Assembly (NCBI GenBank): GCA_026400435.1
Contig: JAPLOZ010000059.1
Coordinates: forward strand, 1 to 64,000
From: Hyphomicrobiales bacterium
GTDB taxonomy: Bacteria > Pseudomonadota > Alphaproteobacteria > Rhizobiales > Rhizobiaceae
Reading direction: 5' to 3'
Length of the DNA: 64,000 nucleotides
A program made the translations under genes and the position numbers. Below are positions 48,670-56,747 of this stretch, piece after piece. Each line of letters starts with the position of its first letter. Within the stretch, counting starts at the first letter, position 1. Under the pieces are notes generated by a model. That model made no database searches and had not been told where the DNA came from. It saw only the letters and a list, made by a program, of their open reading frames with translations.

Positions 48670-49203
48670 ATGGCTGCAGACGAGGGGGACGAGCGCGGGT
48701 TTTTTGGCGAACAGACATTGCCGCGCCCGGCCAAAACACAACCGGCCAAGACGCAACTGACCAAAACACAACCGGCCAAGACGCAACCGGGCAAGACACC
48801 ATCCGCGAAGCCGGCGCCCCACTATGTAGGCCATCGCGACAGGCTGCGCGAGCGTTTCTCCGCAGCCGGACCGGACGACGCCCTGGCGGACTACGAATTG
48901 CTTGAGCTTCTGCTTTTCAGGCTCATTCCCCGCGCGGACACCAAGCCGGTCGCCAAGGCGCTGCTGGCGCGGTTCGGCTCGCTGTCGGAGGTTCTGGGCG
49001 CGGCGGTACCCCGCCTGATGGAGGTGAAAGGCATCGGCGCGTCGGTAGCGTTCGACCTGAAGGTCATCGCCGCGGCGGCCCGCCGGATGACGCGCGGCGC
49101 GATCAAGGGCAGGGAACTGCTTTCGTCCTGGGAGCAGGTACTGGAATACTGCCGCGCCACTATGGCCTTCGAGGAACGCGAGCAGTTCCGCGGCCTTAGG
49201 TAG
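48670..49203 (+). pseudogene. radC: RadC (JAMM/MPN) N-terminal half, cut by a transposon
   Basis: The frame codes for the RadC helix-hairpin-helix part ([41 protein letters not shown]) up to FEEREQFR. It then enters the inverted repeat of the inserted element and stops after four foreign codons (GGC CTT AGG TAG gives GLR and stop, preceded by the flank). The catalytic half continues at 52506 in frame once the insertion and the target duplication are removed. A KTQ-rich, 30-bp tandem repeat lies in codons 20-40. The truncated product lacks the metal-binding domain. Confidence 0.92.
49183..49190. repeat. Target site duplication, left copy
   Basis: CAGTTCCG here recurs at 52497-52504. The duplication reads as 6, 8 or 10 bases because GC at the junction can belong to either side; 8 bases is the size known for IS1595-type elements. 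Confidence 0.85.
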
Positions 49204-49215
49204 CAAACGCACCAA
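49191..49215. repeat. Left terminal inverted repeat
   Basis: Twenty-five bases identical to the reverse complement of 52472-52496. The TAG inside it provides the stop codon for the truncated RadC frame. Confidence 0.92.
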
Positions 49216-49273
49216 GGTCGCGGGAGGTTTTCCGTGACTCCACAACGATCAAAATTCCGGGCATGTTGCCCCT

Positions 49274-49936
49274 ATGGGGCGGTTTCTGCGCGAGGTCTTG
49301 ATAACGGGAGGGTGGTTACTCCTCCTATTTCTCGTGCGCACAATCTTTGGCGTCGAAATCGAAGAATACTGGAATGGGACTATCCAGCCCGCTCTAGAGG
49401 CGAACGCGTGGTCGTGGGTGGCGACCATGCTTAGTTTTGTTCCGACATTTTGGGGCGGCATTGTCTTTACAATGGCGACCCTACTTATCGTCCACACCGT
49501 ATTGTCGTGGGTCGCCTGGCCGGCTCCCAAGACGGGCGCACTGGGGCTCCCGGTCGCCGGAAATCCGGACGTTGAAAACGCTTACAAAAACCTCACTAGC
49601 CTAGCAGCGCACATAGCAACTGTGCGGGCGTTCCAGTTCACCAGAGAGGCGGATGAAGCGTCGGGGCGGCTGGATTGGGCGAAACAGCAGATCATGCCAT
49701 TTATCGCGCTTTTTGGAGGTAGCGACTTAGAGGAATTGCTGCGCTGGATCCGCAATCCGGATGAATACGTAATGGACATTCAACGGTATGGACAGACAGG
49801 TCGCCGCGAAGCTTTGATTGTCGTCTGTGATACCGCACTTCGCAGCCTTCAGGACGTGATGAAAACAATGAAGGCTACAGGTGAACTACGGATACCTCCA
49901 AAGCAGCTAGGCACTGAAATAGGAACGCGGCGGTAA
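49274..49936 (+). CDS. Passenger membrane protein
   Basis: A 220-residue protein with two N-terminal hydrophobic helices (ITGGWLLLLFLVRTIFGV and GGIVFTMATLLIVHTVLSWVAW) separated by a short loop. A cytoplasmic helical domain follows with EASGRLDWAKQQIMPFIALF and GRREALIVVCDTALRSLQDVM. Family not recognised. Its 3' end overlaps the DUF6471 gene by 62 bases on the opposite strand. It is less GC-rich than the chromosome, in keeping with the mobile context. Confidence 0.7.
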   Translation: MGRFLREVLITGGWLLLLFLVRTIFGVEIEEYWNGTIQPALEANAWSWVATMLSFVPTFWGGIVFTMATLLIVHTVLSWVAWPAPKTGALGLPVAGNPDVENAYKNLTSLAAHIATVRAFQFTREADEASGRLDWAKQQIMPFIALFGGSDLEELLRWIRNPDEYVMDIQRYGQTGRREALIVVCDTALRSLQDVMKTMKATGELRIPPKQLGTEIGTRR

Positions 49937-50096
49937 ATTTTCCCCGCGACAGCTTGTTGCGGATGTTCACTTCCTTTTCATCGACTCCTATTGCGGCCAG
50001 CTTATCCACTAGCTGAGCATAGGTGACGCCCTTCCGCTTCAACTCGGCCTTCAGGAGATTTGCCGCTAGGGCTTCATAGTCTGTCTTATCGGGCAT
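49875..50096 (-). CDS. DUF6471 protein
   Basis: A 73-residue protein, MPDKTDYEALAANLLKAELK followed by RKGVTYAQLVDKLAAIGVDE and NIRNKLSRGKFTAAFLFQCL. This reads as a small helix-turn-helix domain of the DUF6471 type, frequently seen beside IS1595 transposases. It is divergent from the transposase and may control its expression; that is inference. The C-terminus LEVSVVHL departs from the family pattern and may be truncated. Confidence 0.78.
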   Translation of the reverse strand: MPDKTDYEALAANLLKAELKRKGVTYAQLVDKLAAIGVDEKEVNIRNKLSRGKFTAAFLFQCLAALEVSVVHL

Positions 50097-50202
50097 CCGT
50101 ATCGCTCACGATTAAAAAGGTATCGTAAACGTTACATATGCCCTTGCCTTCGATACGTCAACGTACTATATCCGATACATACGTAACGGATTTGATACGT
50201 CG
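50097..50202. promoter_or_regulatory. Divergent control region with GATACGT repeats
   Basis: Between the DUF6471 and transposase genes are GATACGT at 50152 and 50194, a related TCCGATACATACGTAACGGA dyad at 50171-50190, and GTATCGTAAACGTTAC at 50120. The repeated half-sites suggest operators for the small DUF6471 protein or transposase-binding sites. Confidence 0.45.
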
Positions 50203-51156
50203 ATGGCCCAACACTTCCTCCTTTCCGCCGAAAGCCGCACCCTCTCCTTGAAGGCGATCTACAAGGGCGGCGAGGAACAGGCATACGAGACGTTCAAGCG
50301 CCTGCGCTGGTCGCAGACGAACGGTTCCCCCGTTTGCCCTAAGTGCGGCTGCCTGGACTTCTACAGCATCCCCACGCGCCGCAAGTTCAAGTGCGCTGCC
50401 TGCGCTCACCAATTCTCGGTTACGTCCGGCACCATGTTCGCTTCGCGCAAGATGGCTTTTGTCGATCTGCTCGCCGCGATCTGCCTGTTCGTGAATGGCT
50501 CCAAGGGCATGTCGTCGGTCCAGTTCTCCCGCGATCTGGACTGCCAGTATAAGACCGCGTGGGTACTCGCTCACAAGCTTCGCGAGGCTCTGGCAGCCGA
50601 GACGGCGAACGAAATCCTTGATGGCGAGGTCGAAATTGACGGGGCGCACTTTGCCCAAAACGGTCGCCCGGCGAACCGCATTGCAGATCGTGTTGACCGT
50701 CGCTTGAAGGCCAATCAGGGCAGCAAGCGTGTCGTAATCGCCTTGCGCCAACGCGGCGGTCGCAGCCTGACGTTCGTTCGGCGCCGTGAGGCGGAAGGCG
50801 TACTGATCGCGCGCCAGCGCCTCGCAGACGGCACCAAGCTGTTCGCGGACGAAGCCGCACATTGGGATGCGCTCGAATTGCAGTTCTCGACCGGCCGCAT
50901 CAACCATAGCGTCAGCTACAGCGACGGTCACGGCAAGCACACCAACATGGTCGAAAGCTTCTTCTCCCGCCTTCGCCGCATGGTCGCCGGACAGCACCAC
51001 TTTGTGAGCCACAAGTACCTGTACCAGTACGCCAACCACGCCGCGTGGCTGGAAGACCATCGCCGCCGCTCAAACGGCGCAAACGCCTTCGCCATTCTTG
51101 GCGGTGCGCTCAATCATCCGGTTTCGAGAATTTGGGCGGGCTATTGGCAGCGCTAA
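50203..51156 (+). CDS. IS1595-family (ISXO2-like) transposase
   Basis: The 317-residue transposase has an N-terminal zinc ribbon (CPKCGCLDFYSIPTRRKFKCAACAHQF), then the DDE-type nuclease: VEIDGAHF, LFADEAAHWD, and YSDGHGKHTNMVESFFSRLRRM with the NxxE form of the third site. The SGTMFASRK segment follows the ribbon. All catalytic residues are present, so it appears active. It is nearly tail-to-tail with the 40-codon gene on the other strand (no overlap). Confidence 0.95.
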   Translation: MAQHFLLSAESRTLSLKAIYKGGEEQAYETFKRLRWSQTNGSPVCPKCGCLDFYSIPTRRKFKCAACAHQFSVTSGTMFASRKMAFVDLLAAICLFVNGSKGMSSVQFSRDLDCQYKTAWVLAHKLREALAAETANEILDGEVEIDGAHFAQNGRPANRIADRVDRRLKANQGSKRVVIALRQRGGRSLTFVRRREAEGVLIARQRLADGTKLFADEAAHWDALELQFSTGRINHSVSYSDGHGKHTNMVESFFSRLRRMVAGQHHFVSHKYLYQYANHAAWLEDHRRRSNGANAFAILGGALNHPVSRIWAGYWQR

Positions 51157-51279
51157 CTACGCTGCCTTCTTGGCGCGGGGTTTTTCGAAGCGACGCGGAC
51201 GCTTGGCGATAGCCTTGGTGGCTTCGTCATGCATTTCGAGAGTTACGCGCTCCCAATATTTTTTTTCTGAGGTCGACAT
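51157..51279 (-). CDS. Small basic ORF overlapping the phosphoribosyltransferase 3' end
   Basis: ATG 51279 opens MSTSEKKYWERVTLEMHDEA and ends KRPRRFEKPRAKKAA, 40 residues, very basic. It overlaps the last 53 bases of the phosphoribosyltransferase frame, and the overlap includes an A8 run. Dropping one A from that run fuses both frames (DLRKKYWERVTLE), so this may instead be the true C-terminus of the phosphoribosyltransferase, reached by frameshifting or interrupted by a mutation. Not in the track under this start. Confidence 0.45.
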   Translation of the reverse strand: MSTSEKKYWERVTLEMHDEATKAIAKRPRRFEKPRAKKAA

Positions 51280-51946
51280 AACCGTAACATCCGCCGATTC
51301 TGCGGCCCTCGGCTTCGGTGAGGCAAACATGTCGATAGCCCAAGATGGCATCAACCTTGCCGATATCGTCGCGATAGAGGCCCCGAATGCGTTTGAGAGT
51401 ATCATCGCCTAGCTTTATCCGCTCGTTGTCGCCACTTGGGGATGCGATTGCGCTTGCAGCTATAACTCGGCCACCTTTACGCAGGATGAACGACCGAAGG
51501 TCGGCAATCGTTCCGCCCAAGGTCATTACATCATCCACTATGACATAAGCCGCCCCAGTGTCAATTTCACCATAAAAGGCACATGGGTGCGCAATCCGGG
51601 GCCACGCACCCTTCAAGTCCCTGCTGAATGACTTTCTATGGAACACTCGGGTTTCGACCGGCCAGTCAAATTCTCGGCCCAGCCAACGGGCATACGAGAT
51701 CGCCAAAGCGTTATTGGAATCAGCGGGTTGCGCTGCTGGAGCAATAAGAACCGGGCGGAGGCCAAAGTCTTCGACCGCATCGAAAAGAGCGTAGTAGACC
51801 CTCTCAGAAACTATATCGTCCAAAAGCTCAGCCGCTGCGTCAAAATCACGCTGACCTTTGGCCGCAGAGTATAGCGCATGGGACGCCAACGGCTCCAAGC
51901 CCTCGCGTCTTCCCTTCCATAGGGTATGGACATGAACGTCCGTCAT
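51227..51946 (-). CDS. Phosphoribosyltransferase-like passenger protein
   Basis: About 239 residues with the PRPP loop AYVIVDDVMTLGGTIADLRSF near residue 135 and a hood region before it (SNNALAISYARWLGREFDW). The purine/orotate PRTase-type fold is clear; substrate is not. ATG 51946 (MTDVHVHTLWKGRREGLEPL) is taken; ATG 51973 is possible. The last codons after DLRKK look out of register (see the 40-codon entry). A PRTase as transposon cargo is unusual. Confidence 0.78.
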   Translation of the reverse strand: MTDVHVHTLWKGRREGLEPLASHALYSAAKGQRDFDAAAELLDDIVSERVYYALFDAVEDFGLRPVLIAPAAQPADSNNALAISYARWLGREFDWPVETRVFHRKSFSRDLKGAWPRIAHPCAFYGEIDTGAAYVIVDDVMTLGGTIADLRSFILRKGGRVIAASAIASPSGDNERIKLGDDTLKRIRGLYRDDIGKVDAILGYRHVCLTEAEGRRIGGCYGYVDLRKKILGARNSRNA

Positions 51947-52035
51947 GTCTTGGTCCCAAGATTCACGAGACATCGGTGCGCAACAAAGAATCACTCGAAA
52001 CAAACGTCTTCGCGTATACCACTGCGGCGCTTACT

Positions 52036-52428
52036 TCAAATGCCGTCTGGTTTCTTCCGCCGCCAGCCCTTTGCCGTCTTCACGCAATCTGCAATCGGCT
52101 TGACCAGCGCGGCATCCCATCCCCGGTCCTGCACGATGCGCGTGGCCGTTTCCTTGTTCGACGCGCTGCCTTCCGCCTCGTGCTTCAATATCAGACTATA
52201 CAGTTCGCCCCTGCGAAAGCGGTTCGGCTTCTGGCGTAGCGGCACGATCTGCGACGGGTCGCCCCTGTAGCCAAGGATCAGCAGCACGGCGTCGATGTGC
52301 TGTAGCTGGCCCGCCAGGTCCGCACCCTTGAACTTGATCAGACCGGATATCTCGGCACGCTTGGCGACCAGCGCATTGATCGCGTGTTCGTAGCGGGTGG
52401 AGCGGACAATGGGGGCAACTCTCGGCAT
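52036..52428 (-). CDS. Hypothetical passenger protein
   Basis: A 130-residue basic protein: [50 protein letters not shown], then a basic segment ([19 protein letters not shown]) and [11 protein letters not shown] at the end. The first half suggests a helical hairpin, the second might bind nucleic acid; neither is established. It is the last gene before the right inverted repeat. Confidence 0.65.
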   Translation of the reverse strand: MPRVAPIVRSTRYEHAINALVAKRAEISGLIKFKGADLAGQLQHIDAVLLILGYRGDPSQIVPLRQKPNRFRRGELYSLILKHEAEGSASNKETATRIVQDRGWDAALVKPIADCVKTAKGWRRKKPDGI

Positions 52429-52471
52429 CCCTTTATTCTAGGGGAATCCGGGTCTATGGTCCTGCGGAGAG

Positions 52472-52496
52472 TTGGTGCGTTTGCTACCTAAGGCCG
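52472..52496. repeat. Right terminal inverted repeat
   Basis: Exact reverse complement of the left end (49191-49215), followed at once by the second copy of CAGTTCCG. Confidence 0.92.
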
Positions 52497-52504
52497 CAGT
52501 TCCG
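52497..52504. repeat. Target site duplication, right copy
   Basis: CAGTTCCG, matching 49183-49190, after which the radC frame resumes with CATTCTCTTCCTCG. Confidence 0.85.
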
Positions 52505-52505
52505 C

Positions 52506-52802
52506 ATTCTCTTCCTCGACAAGAAGAATGCCCTGATCGCCGACGAGATACAGCAGACCGGAACGGTCGATCATACGCCGGTCTATCCGCGCGAGGTGAT
52601 CAGGCGGGCGCTGGAACTGTCCTCGACCGCGATCATCCTGGTGCACAACCACCCTTCCGGCGACCCGACGCCTTCGCGCGCCGACATCGAGATGACCAAG
52701 ACGATCATGGAATCCGGCCGGCCGCTGGGGATAGCCGTGCACGATCACATCATCGTGGGGAAGAAGGGATTTGCCAGCATGAAGGGCCTGCAACTGATCT
52801 GA
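52506..52802 (+). pseudogene. radC: RadC catalytic half, separated by the insertion
   Basis: Joined to the left half it reads [21 protein letters not shown], then [16 protein letters not shown] and the JAMM metal motif [16 protein letters not shown], ending [16 protein letters not shown]. This is the full RadC MPN domain, 98 codons. No start codon with a site is near the junction; the only track ORF (GTG 52596) lacks the first strands. Hence no functional RadC is expected. Confidence 0.92.
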
Positions 52803-52808
52803 AACGCG

Positions 52809-52842
52809 AAGGGCCGCGCGAGACCAGGTCCGCGCGGCCCTT
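52809..52842. terminator. Hairpin between radC and tig
   Basis: AAGGGCCGCGCG pairs perfectly with CGCGCGGCCCTT around a ten-base loop, in the 61-base gap between convergent genes. No long T run, but a very stable stem. Confidence 0.75.
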
Positions 52843-52863
52843 GATACAGATACAGACCGGATA

Positions 52864-54342
52864 TTATTCGGTGTCGGCGGCCTTCTTCTTGGCGGGCGCC
52901 TTTTTCTTGGGTGCTTCGCCAGCAGTCTCGCCGGCGGCTGCTTCGTCGGCCTTCTTGGCCTTCTTCGGCGCGGCCTTCCTGGCGGGAGCAGCCTCGGTTT
53001 CAGCCTCGTCGTCGGCCATCAGCTCTTCCTTCGACACCTTGCTGTCGGTGACGGAAACCTGGCCGAGCAGGTGATCGATGACCTTCTCCTCGAAGATCGG
53101 CGCGCGCACCGAATTGATGGCGTTGGGGTTGTTGCGGTAGAATTCGAAGGCTTCCTGCTGCTGGTTGGCGGGGAAGCGGCGCACCGTGTCGAACAGTGCG
53201 CGCTGCACTTCCTCGTCCGACACCTGCACGGCGGCCTTGTCGCCAATCTCGGCAAGCACGAGGCCAAGCCGTACGCGGCGCTCCGCAAGCCGCGTGTATT
53301 CGGCGCGCGCCTCTTCCTCGGTCGTCTCCTCGTCGGCAAAGGTCCGGCCGGCGAGTTCGAGATCGCGGTTGACCTGGTTCCAGATGTTGGTGAACTCGGC
53401 TTCGACAAGCTTGGAAGGCGCTTCGAACTTGTAGGCGCCGTCGAGCTGGTCGAGCAATTGGCGCTTGACCTTCTGGCGCGTCATCGAGCCGAACTGGTTC
53501 TCAAGCTGGCCGCGAACGATCTCGCGCAGCTTGTCGAGCGACTCAAGGCCGAGCGATTTGGCGGTTTCGTCGTTGATCTCGAGCGGGCCCGGCTTCGCCA
53601 CTTCGCCGACCGTAACGTCGAAGGTGGCTTCCTTGCCCGCCAGATGCCGCGCGCTGTAGTTGTCCGGGAAGGTGACGGTGATCTGTTTCTGGTCGCCGGC
53701 CTTGACGCCGACAAGCTGATCTTCGAAGCCGGGGATGAACTCCTTCGAGCCAAGCACCAGCGGCTGGCCATTGCCGGCGCCGCCATCGAAGGCGACGCCA
53801 TCGATCTTGCCGAGATAGTCGATTGTGACGCGGTCGCCCTGCTCGGCCTTGCCGTCCTTCGCCTCGTAGCTGCGGGTCGACTCCGCAACCCGCTTCACCT
53901 GATCCTCGATCTCGCTGTCCGGGACGTCGTAAACCGGGCGGTTGACCGCGATGCCCGAAAAAGCCTGGATCTCGAAGCTCGGGATGACCTCGTAGGCGAG
54001 CTGGAACTCGAAGTCGGCGTTGCCGGCGAGGATCTTCTCGGCTTCCTTCTCGTCCTCGGTCATCGTGACCTCGGGCTGCATGGCGGCCTTCTCGCCGCGA
54101 TCGGCGATGATGTGGCGGGCCTGGTTGGACAGGAGATCGTTCACCACCTCGGCCATGAAGGACTTGCCATAGACCTTGCGCAGGTGCTGGAGCGGCACCT
54201 TGCCGGGCCGGAAGCCGTTGATGCGGGCCTTGTCCTTGATGTCGTGCAGCCGCGCCAGAAGCTTGGCTTCCATGTCGCCGGCAGGCACTGTGACCTTTAT
54301 CTCGCGCTTGAGGCCGGAATTCAGCGTTTCGGTAACCTGCAT
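52864..54342 (-). CDS. tig: Trigger factor
   Basis: The 492-residue chaperone starts at ATG 54342 ([20 protein letters not shown]) with the ribosome-binding FRPGKVP loop in [17 protein letters not shown]. The FKBP-type isomerase domain follows ([32 protein letters not shown]), and a helical C-domain. A Lys/Ala-rich tail of about 55 residues ([13 protein letters not shown]) extends the usual length, as in other rhizobia. It binds nascent chains at the ribosome exit. Confidence 0.97.
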   Translation of the reverse strand: MQVTETLNSGLKREIKVTVPAGDMEAKLLARLHDIKDKARINGFRPGKVPLQHLRKVYGKSFMAEVVNDLLSNQARHIIADRGEKAAMQPEVTMTEDEKEAEKILAGNADFEFQLAYEVIPSFEIQAFSGIAVNRPVYDVPDSEIEDQVKRVAESTRSYEAKDGKAEQGDRVTIDYLGKIDGVAFDGGAGNGQPLVLGSKEFIPGFEDQLVGVKAGDQKQITVTFPDNYSARHLAGKEATFDVTVGEVAKPGPLEINDETAKSLGLESLDKLREIVRGQLENQFGSMTRQKVKRQLLDQLDGAYKFEAPSKLVEAEFTNIWNQVNRDLELAGRTFADEETTEEEARAEYTRLAERRVRLGLVLAEIGDKAAVQVSDEEVQRALFDTVRRFPANQQQEAFEFYRNNPNAINSVRAPIFEEKVIDHLLGQVSVTDSKVSKEELMADDEAETEAAPARKAAPKKAKKADEAAAGETAGEAPKKKAPAKKKAADTE

Positions 54343-54695
54343 CGTCAAGGACCTTCGTTTCCAGAATCCGTGCAACCTGTACGGCCTCGCCGTTCAGCCT
54401 GCCGGTGTATTCGTGCCGGAGTGGCTAATGAATGTGCGGGCTGAGCGTGCAGTCCTGCCGGCCGCTGCCGGCTCGGATTCCTTGCGCTCGACACGCGCTG
54501 TGGTCAGTAAGTCATTGTTTTTTCAGCGCCTTACCAAACCCGCCAGCTGCGGATCGTTCTCTCCCGTCACAATTGCCACGCCTTTTGTCACACACGTCGC
54601 CTATTTTCAACACTTCTTCGCGCCCGGTCGCCTCGAACCACCTCTCCGCCGCGACATTGACAGAATGATGGCTGCCATGTGATTGGCGCTGTCGC
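54343..54695. other. Gap between tig and tRNA-Leu
   Basis: 353 bases upstream of both tig and the tRNA. It contains a T-rich patch (TTGTTTTTTCAGC) and CTTTTGTCACACACGTCGCC, likely promoter DNA for the two. No supported ORF; those in the track run into the tRNA. Confidence 0.5.
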
Positions 54696-54780
54696 GCGGA
54701 TGTGGCGGAATTGGTAGACGCCCTGGATTTAGGTTCCAGTGCCGAAAGGCGTGGGGGTTCGAGTCCCTTCATCCGCACCA
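54696..54780 (+). tRNA. tRNA-Leu (anticodon UAG)
   Basis: 85 bases including encoded CCA. The acceptor GCGGATG pairs with CATCCGC, the D arm has GGCGGAATTGGTAGACGC, the anticodon stem CTGGA/TCCAG encloses TTTAGGT giving anticodon TAG. A long variable arm (GCCGAAAGGC) and the T arm GGGGGTTCGAGTCCCTT follow: a class II tRNA for CUA. Confidence 0.96.
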
Positions 54781-54895
54781 GCGTCCTGCCTGTGCCGGTT
54801 TGCCCTGCGACACCGCGCGGCTGGCATTTGGGGCTTTTTCCCGGTACTTTTCGCCGACTTGCCGCGCATCAACCACGTCGGCGGAGGTATCTGCC

Positions 54896-55339
54896 ATGGT
54901 CATCGAGGAAATGCCCGAACAGGACTGCCTGGCGGTTCTCAAGGCCGCGCGGATGGCTCATCTTGCCTGTGCGAAGGACGGCCGCCCCTACATCGTGCCG
55001 ATCACCATCGCCGTTGCGGAACACAGCATCTACAGCTTCTCGCTGCCCGGCCAGAAGATCGAATGGATGCGGGCCAACCCGCACGTCTGCCTCCAGGTCG
55101 ACGATTTCGGGAAGGGCGGCGGGTGGAAGAGCGTGGTCGTCAACGGGGCATTCGTCGAATTGCCCGACCGCATCGGCTCCAAGTTGGAGCGCGAACACGC
55201 CTGGTCGCTGCTGAGCGCGCACGCCAACTGGTGGGAGCCCGGCGCGCTGAAGCCGGTGACATCAGCCATTCCCCCGCAGCACCTCTTCTACAAGATAACG
55301 ATCGACACGATGACCGGCCGCCACGCGGTGCCGCAGTAA
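54896..55339 (+). CDS. Pyridoxamine 5'-phosphate oxidase-like flavin-binding protein
   Basis: A 147-residue split-barrel protein: CLAVLKAARMAHLACAKDGRPYIVPITIAV, YSFSLPGQKIEWMRANPHVCLQVD and GGGWKSVVVNGAFVELPD match the PNPOx-like/Nim-type family that binds FMN or similar. ATG 54896 has GGAGGT nearby. Substrate unknown. The track's 54683 start reads through the tRNA. Confidence 0.88.
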   Translation: MVIEEMPEQDCLAVLKAARMAHLACAKDGRPYIVPITIAVAEHSIYSFSLPGQKIEWMRANPHVCLQVDDFGKGGGWKSVVVNGAFVELPDRIGSKLEREHAWSLLSAHANWWEPGALKPVTSAIPPQHLFYKITIDTMTGRHAVPQ

Positions 55340-55459
55340 GTCCGCTTCGGCGGCTGCCGGCGTGGGTAACCCTGTTTCACACCACGCTCTGGCCTAAGCG
55401 GCCAAACCGCCCTATCTTCCGTTTTGGATGCGCTGCAAGTCCCTGTTAGGAGTTGGACG

Positions 55460-56065
55460 ATGATACAGCCCCGGTCTGCCATTCGCGCCATGGTTCTCGC
55501 CACGGGCGTGGCTCTGGCGTTGACCTTCCCGCTTTCGGCGGCGCCGCGTTTGGCAGTCGATACCCCCGCCGCCCGATCCGACGTGGTCAAGGTTCAGGAC
55601 AGCGCGAAGATCATTCGGCGCGACAAGCCGCATGACGGTGCGTGGAACCGCCCGGACCATCGCGGCGAAGTGCATCGCGAAGGCCGCCGCGAAGCGCGCG
55701 ACGGGCAAGGACGCAACAACATCTATCGGCCCCGCGCCACGCCGAAATATGCCTACGACGCCCAAGGCAATTTCCGGGTCTACGACGGCAATCGCCCAAG
55801 GCGCGACGGCCGCTGGCACGAACGGCGCGACGACTGGCGCTGGTCGAAAGACTGGCGCGGGTGGGACGATCGCGGCGATTGGGCGGATGGCCAGTGGGAC
55901 AACGGGGGCCATTGGGACAACGGGGGCCATTGGGACGATCATGGTCACTGGGACGACGGGCATCGGCGCCCTCGCTACAAGATGAACAGTTTCGGCTACC
56001 AGCAGCCTTCGCCTGGGCTGAATCAGGTGCTGACCGCCGCTCCCAAGCAAACCGAGGCGCAGTAG
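55460..56065 (+). CDS. Secreted Trp/Asp/Gly-repeat protein (RcnB-like)
   Basis: A 201-residue precursor with signal peptide AIRAMVLATGVALALTFPLSAA. The mature part is basic with GRNNIYRPRATPKYAYDAQG, then a low-complexity block built from WDNGGH units (WDNGGHWDNGGHWDDHGHWD) encoded by three 18-bp direct repeats at 55896-55949. The His/Asp-rich block could bind metal, as in RcnB-like periplasmic proteins; this is inference. A TAGGAG site precedes ATG 55460. Confidence 0.75.
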   Translation: MIQPRSAIRAMVLATGVALALTFPLSAAPRLAVDTPAARSDVVKVQDSAKIIRRDKPHDGAWNRPDHRGEVHREGRREARDGQGRNNIYRPRATPKYAYDAQGNFRVYDGNRPRRDGRWHERRDDWRWSKDWRGWDDRGDWADGQWDNGGHWDNGGHWDDHGHWDDGHRRPRYKMNSFGYQQPSPGLNQVLTAAPKQTEAQ

Positions 56066-56128
56066 CCGCCTGTTCGAGCGAAGCCGTTGCCCTTGTCCGG
56101 CGAGGCGCGTGAGCCTCGCCACCCCTGC

Positions 56129-56329
56129 CTAATACCGCCGCCTGGGCGCTAGCGCCGCAAAAGCCAGCGCCACCAACAGCGTGGTCACGCCGACCGTCAC
56201 GATGCCCGCCGGCGTGATCCGCGCGCTCGCCTGGATCGAAATGCTCTTGCCGATCCTGACGGCGTAGTTGGCCTTCATCTCCTCCGGATGGGTCGGGATG
56301 TCGGTGTCGAGAGGCGGAACGTCTGCCAT
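56129..56329 (-). CDS. Small single-pass membrane protein
   Basis: 66 residues from ATG 56329, which has GGGAG upstream. A soluble acidic head (MADVPPLDTDIPTHPEEMKA) precedes SISIQASARITPAG and one C-terminal membrane helix (IVTVGVTTLLVALAFAALAP) with a basic end. Tail-anchored topology is suggested. Function unknown; recurring in rhizobia. Confidence 0.65.
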   Translation of the reverse strand: MADVPPLDTDIPTHPEEMKANYAVRIGKSISIQASARITPAGIVTVGVTTLLVALAFAALAPRRRY

Positions 56330-56446
56330 GCGTAATCTCCCGGCGGCGTGGTGTGGATAGTGCCCATGTCCCTCCGCGTCGCGGGGACCTGATGCGTGTA
56401 AGAAATCGGTGCGATGAATCATTTGCCGTTAGTTTGCATCCACTGA

Positions 56447-56477
56447 CCGATACTAGGGGGGATATTATACGTATCGG
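56447..56477. other. Hairpin downstream of tRNA-Glu
   Basis: CCGATAC and GTATCGG pair across a 17-base loop, about 30 bases beyond the tRNA 3' end on the minus strand. It may mark the end or processing of the tRNA transcript. The rest of 56330-56747 is the tRNA and no supported gene. Confidence 0.35.
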
Positions 56478-56508
56478 CAGAGGAGAAAGGCAGAATGTCT
56501 AGTAGAAT

Positions 56509-56583
56509 TGGTACGCCCAGCCGGAATCGAACCGGCCTTACCGCCGTGAAAGGGCGGTGTCCTAACCGATAGACGATGGGCGC
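56509..56583 (-). tRNA. tRNA-Glu (anticodon UUC)
   Basis: 75 bases with encoded CCA. On the minus strand it reads GCGCCCATCGTCTATCGGTT, anticodon stem CCGCC/GGCGG around CTTTCAC (anticodon TTC), T arm GCCGGTTCGATTCCGGC, and TGGGCGTACCA. Acceptor pairs hold, with a G-U at the first position. Confidence 0.95.
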
Positions 56584-56747
56584 TTCCAGGACGAAGCGGC
56601 TTATAGATGCGTTGCAGGCACGCGGCAACCCGTCAAACGCCTGCCGGGCCAATCTTTTTTGACGCGAATGCGGGAGGGGCGGCGCTCCCGCGAAAGGGTG
56701 CGGCTCGAGGCCGACGGGCGCGGGATAAAGGGCAGTCGGCGGCGCGA

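Larger units (their letters stand above)
49191..52496. mobile_element. IS1595-family insertion element with passenger genes, 3.3 kb, in radC
   Basis: The element is bounded by 25-bp perfect terminal inverted repeats beginning CGGCCTTAGGTAGCAAACGC and flanked by a direct duplication of radC sequence. Inside are an ISXO2-like DDE transposase (50203) and, apart from it, a membrane protein gene, a DUF6471 gene, a phosphoribosyltransferase gene, a 40-codon ORF and a 130-residue ORF. Typical IS1595 elements are near 1 kb; some groups are known to carry passengers, as here. Both ends and the transposase are intact, so recent movement is likely. Confidence 0.9.

Noticed and set aside
54512-54778. Minus-strand ORF of 88 aa ([15 protein letters not shown]...)
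   Set aside because: It is the antisense of tRNA-Leu and upstream DNA, a well-known false annotation. The same applies to the plus-strand frame starting at 54683, which only becomes real at 54896.
56509-56583. tRNA-Glu as an integration site
   Set aside because: No integrase gene and no repeated tRNA 3' end were seen nearby.
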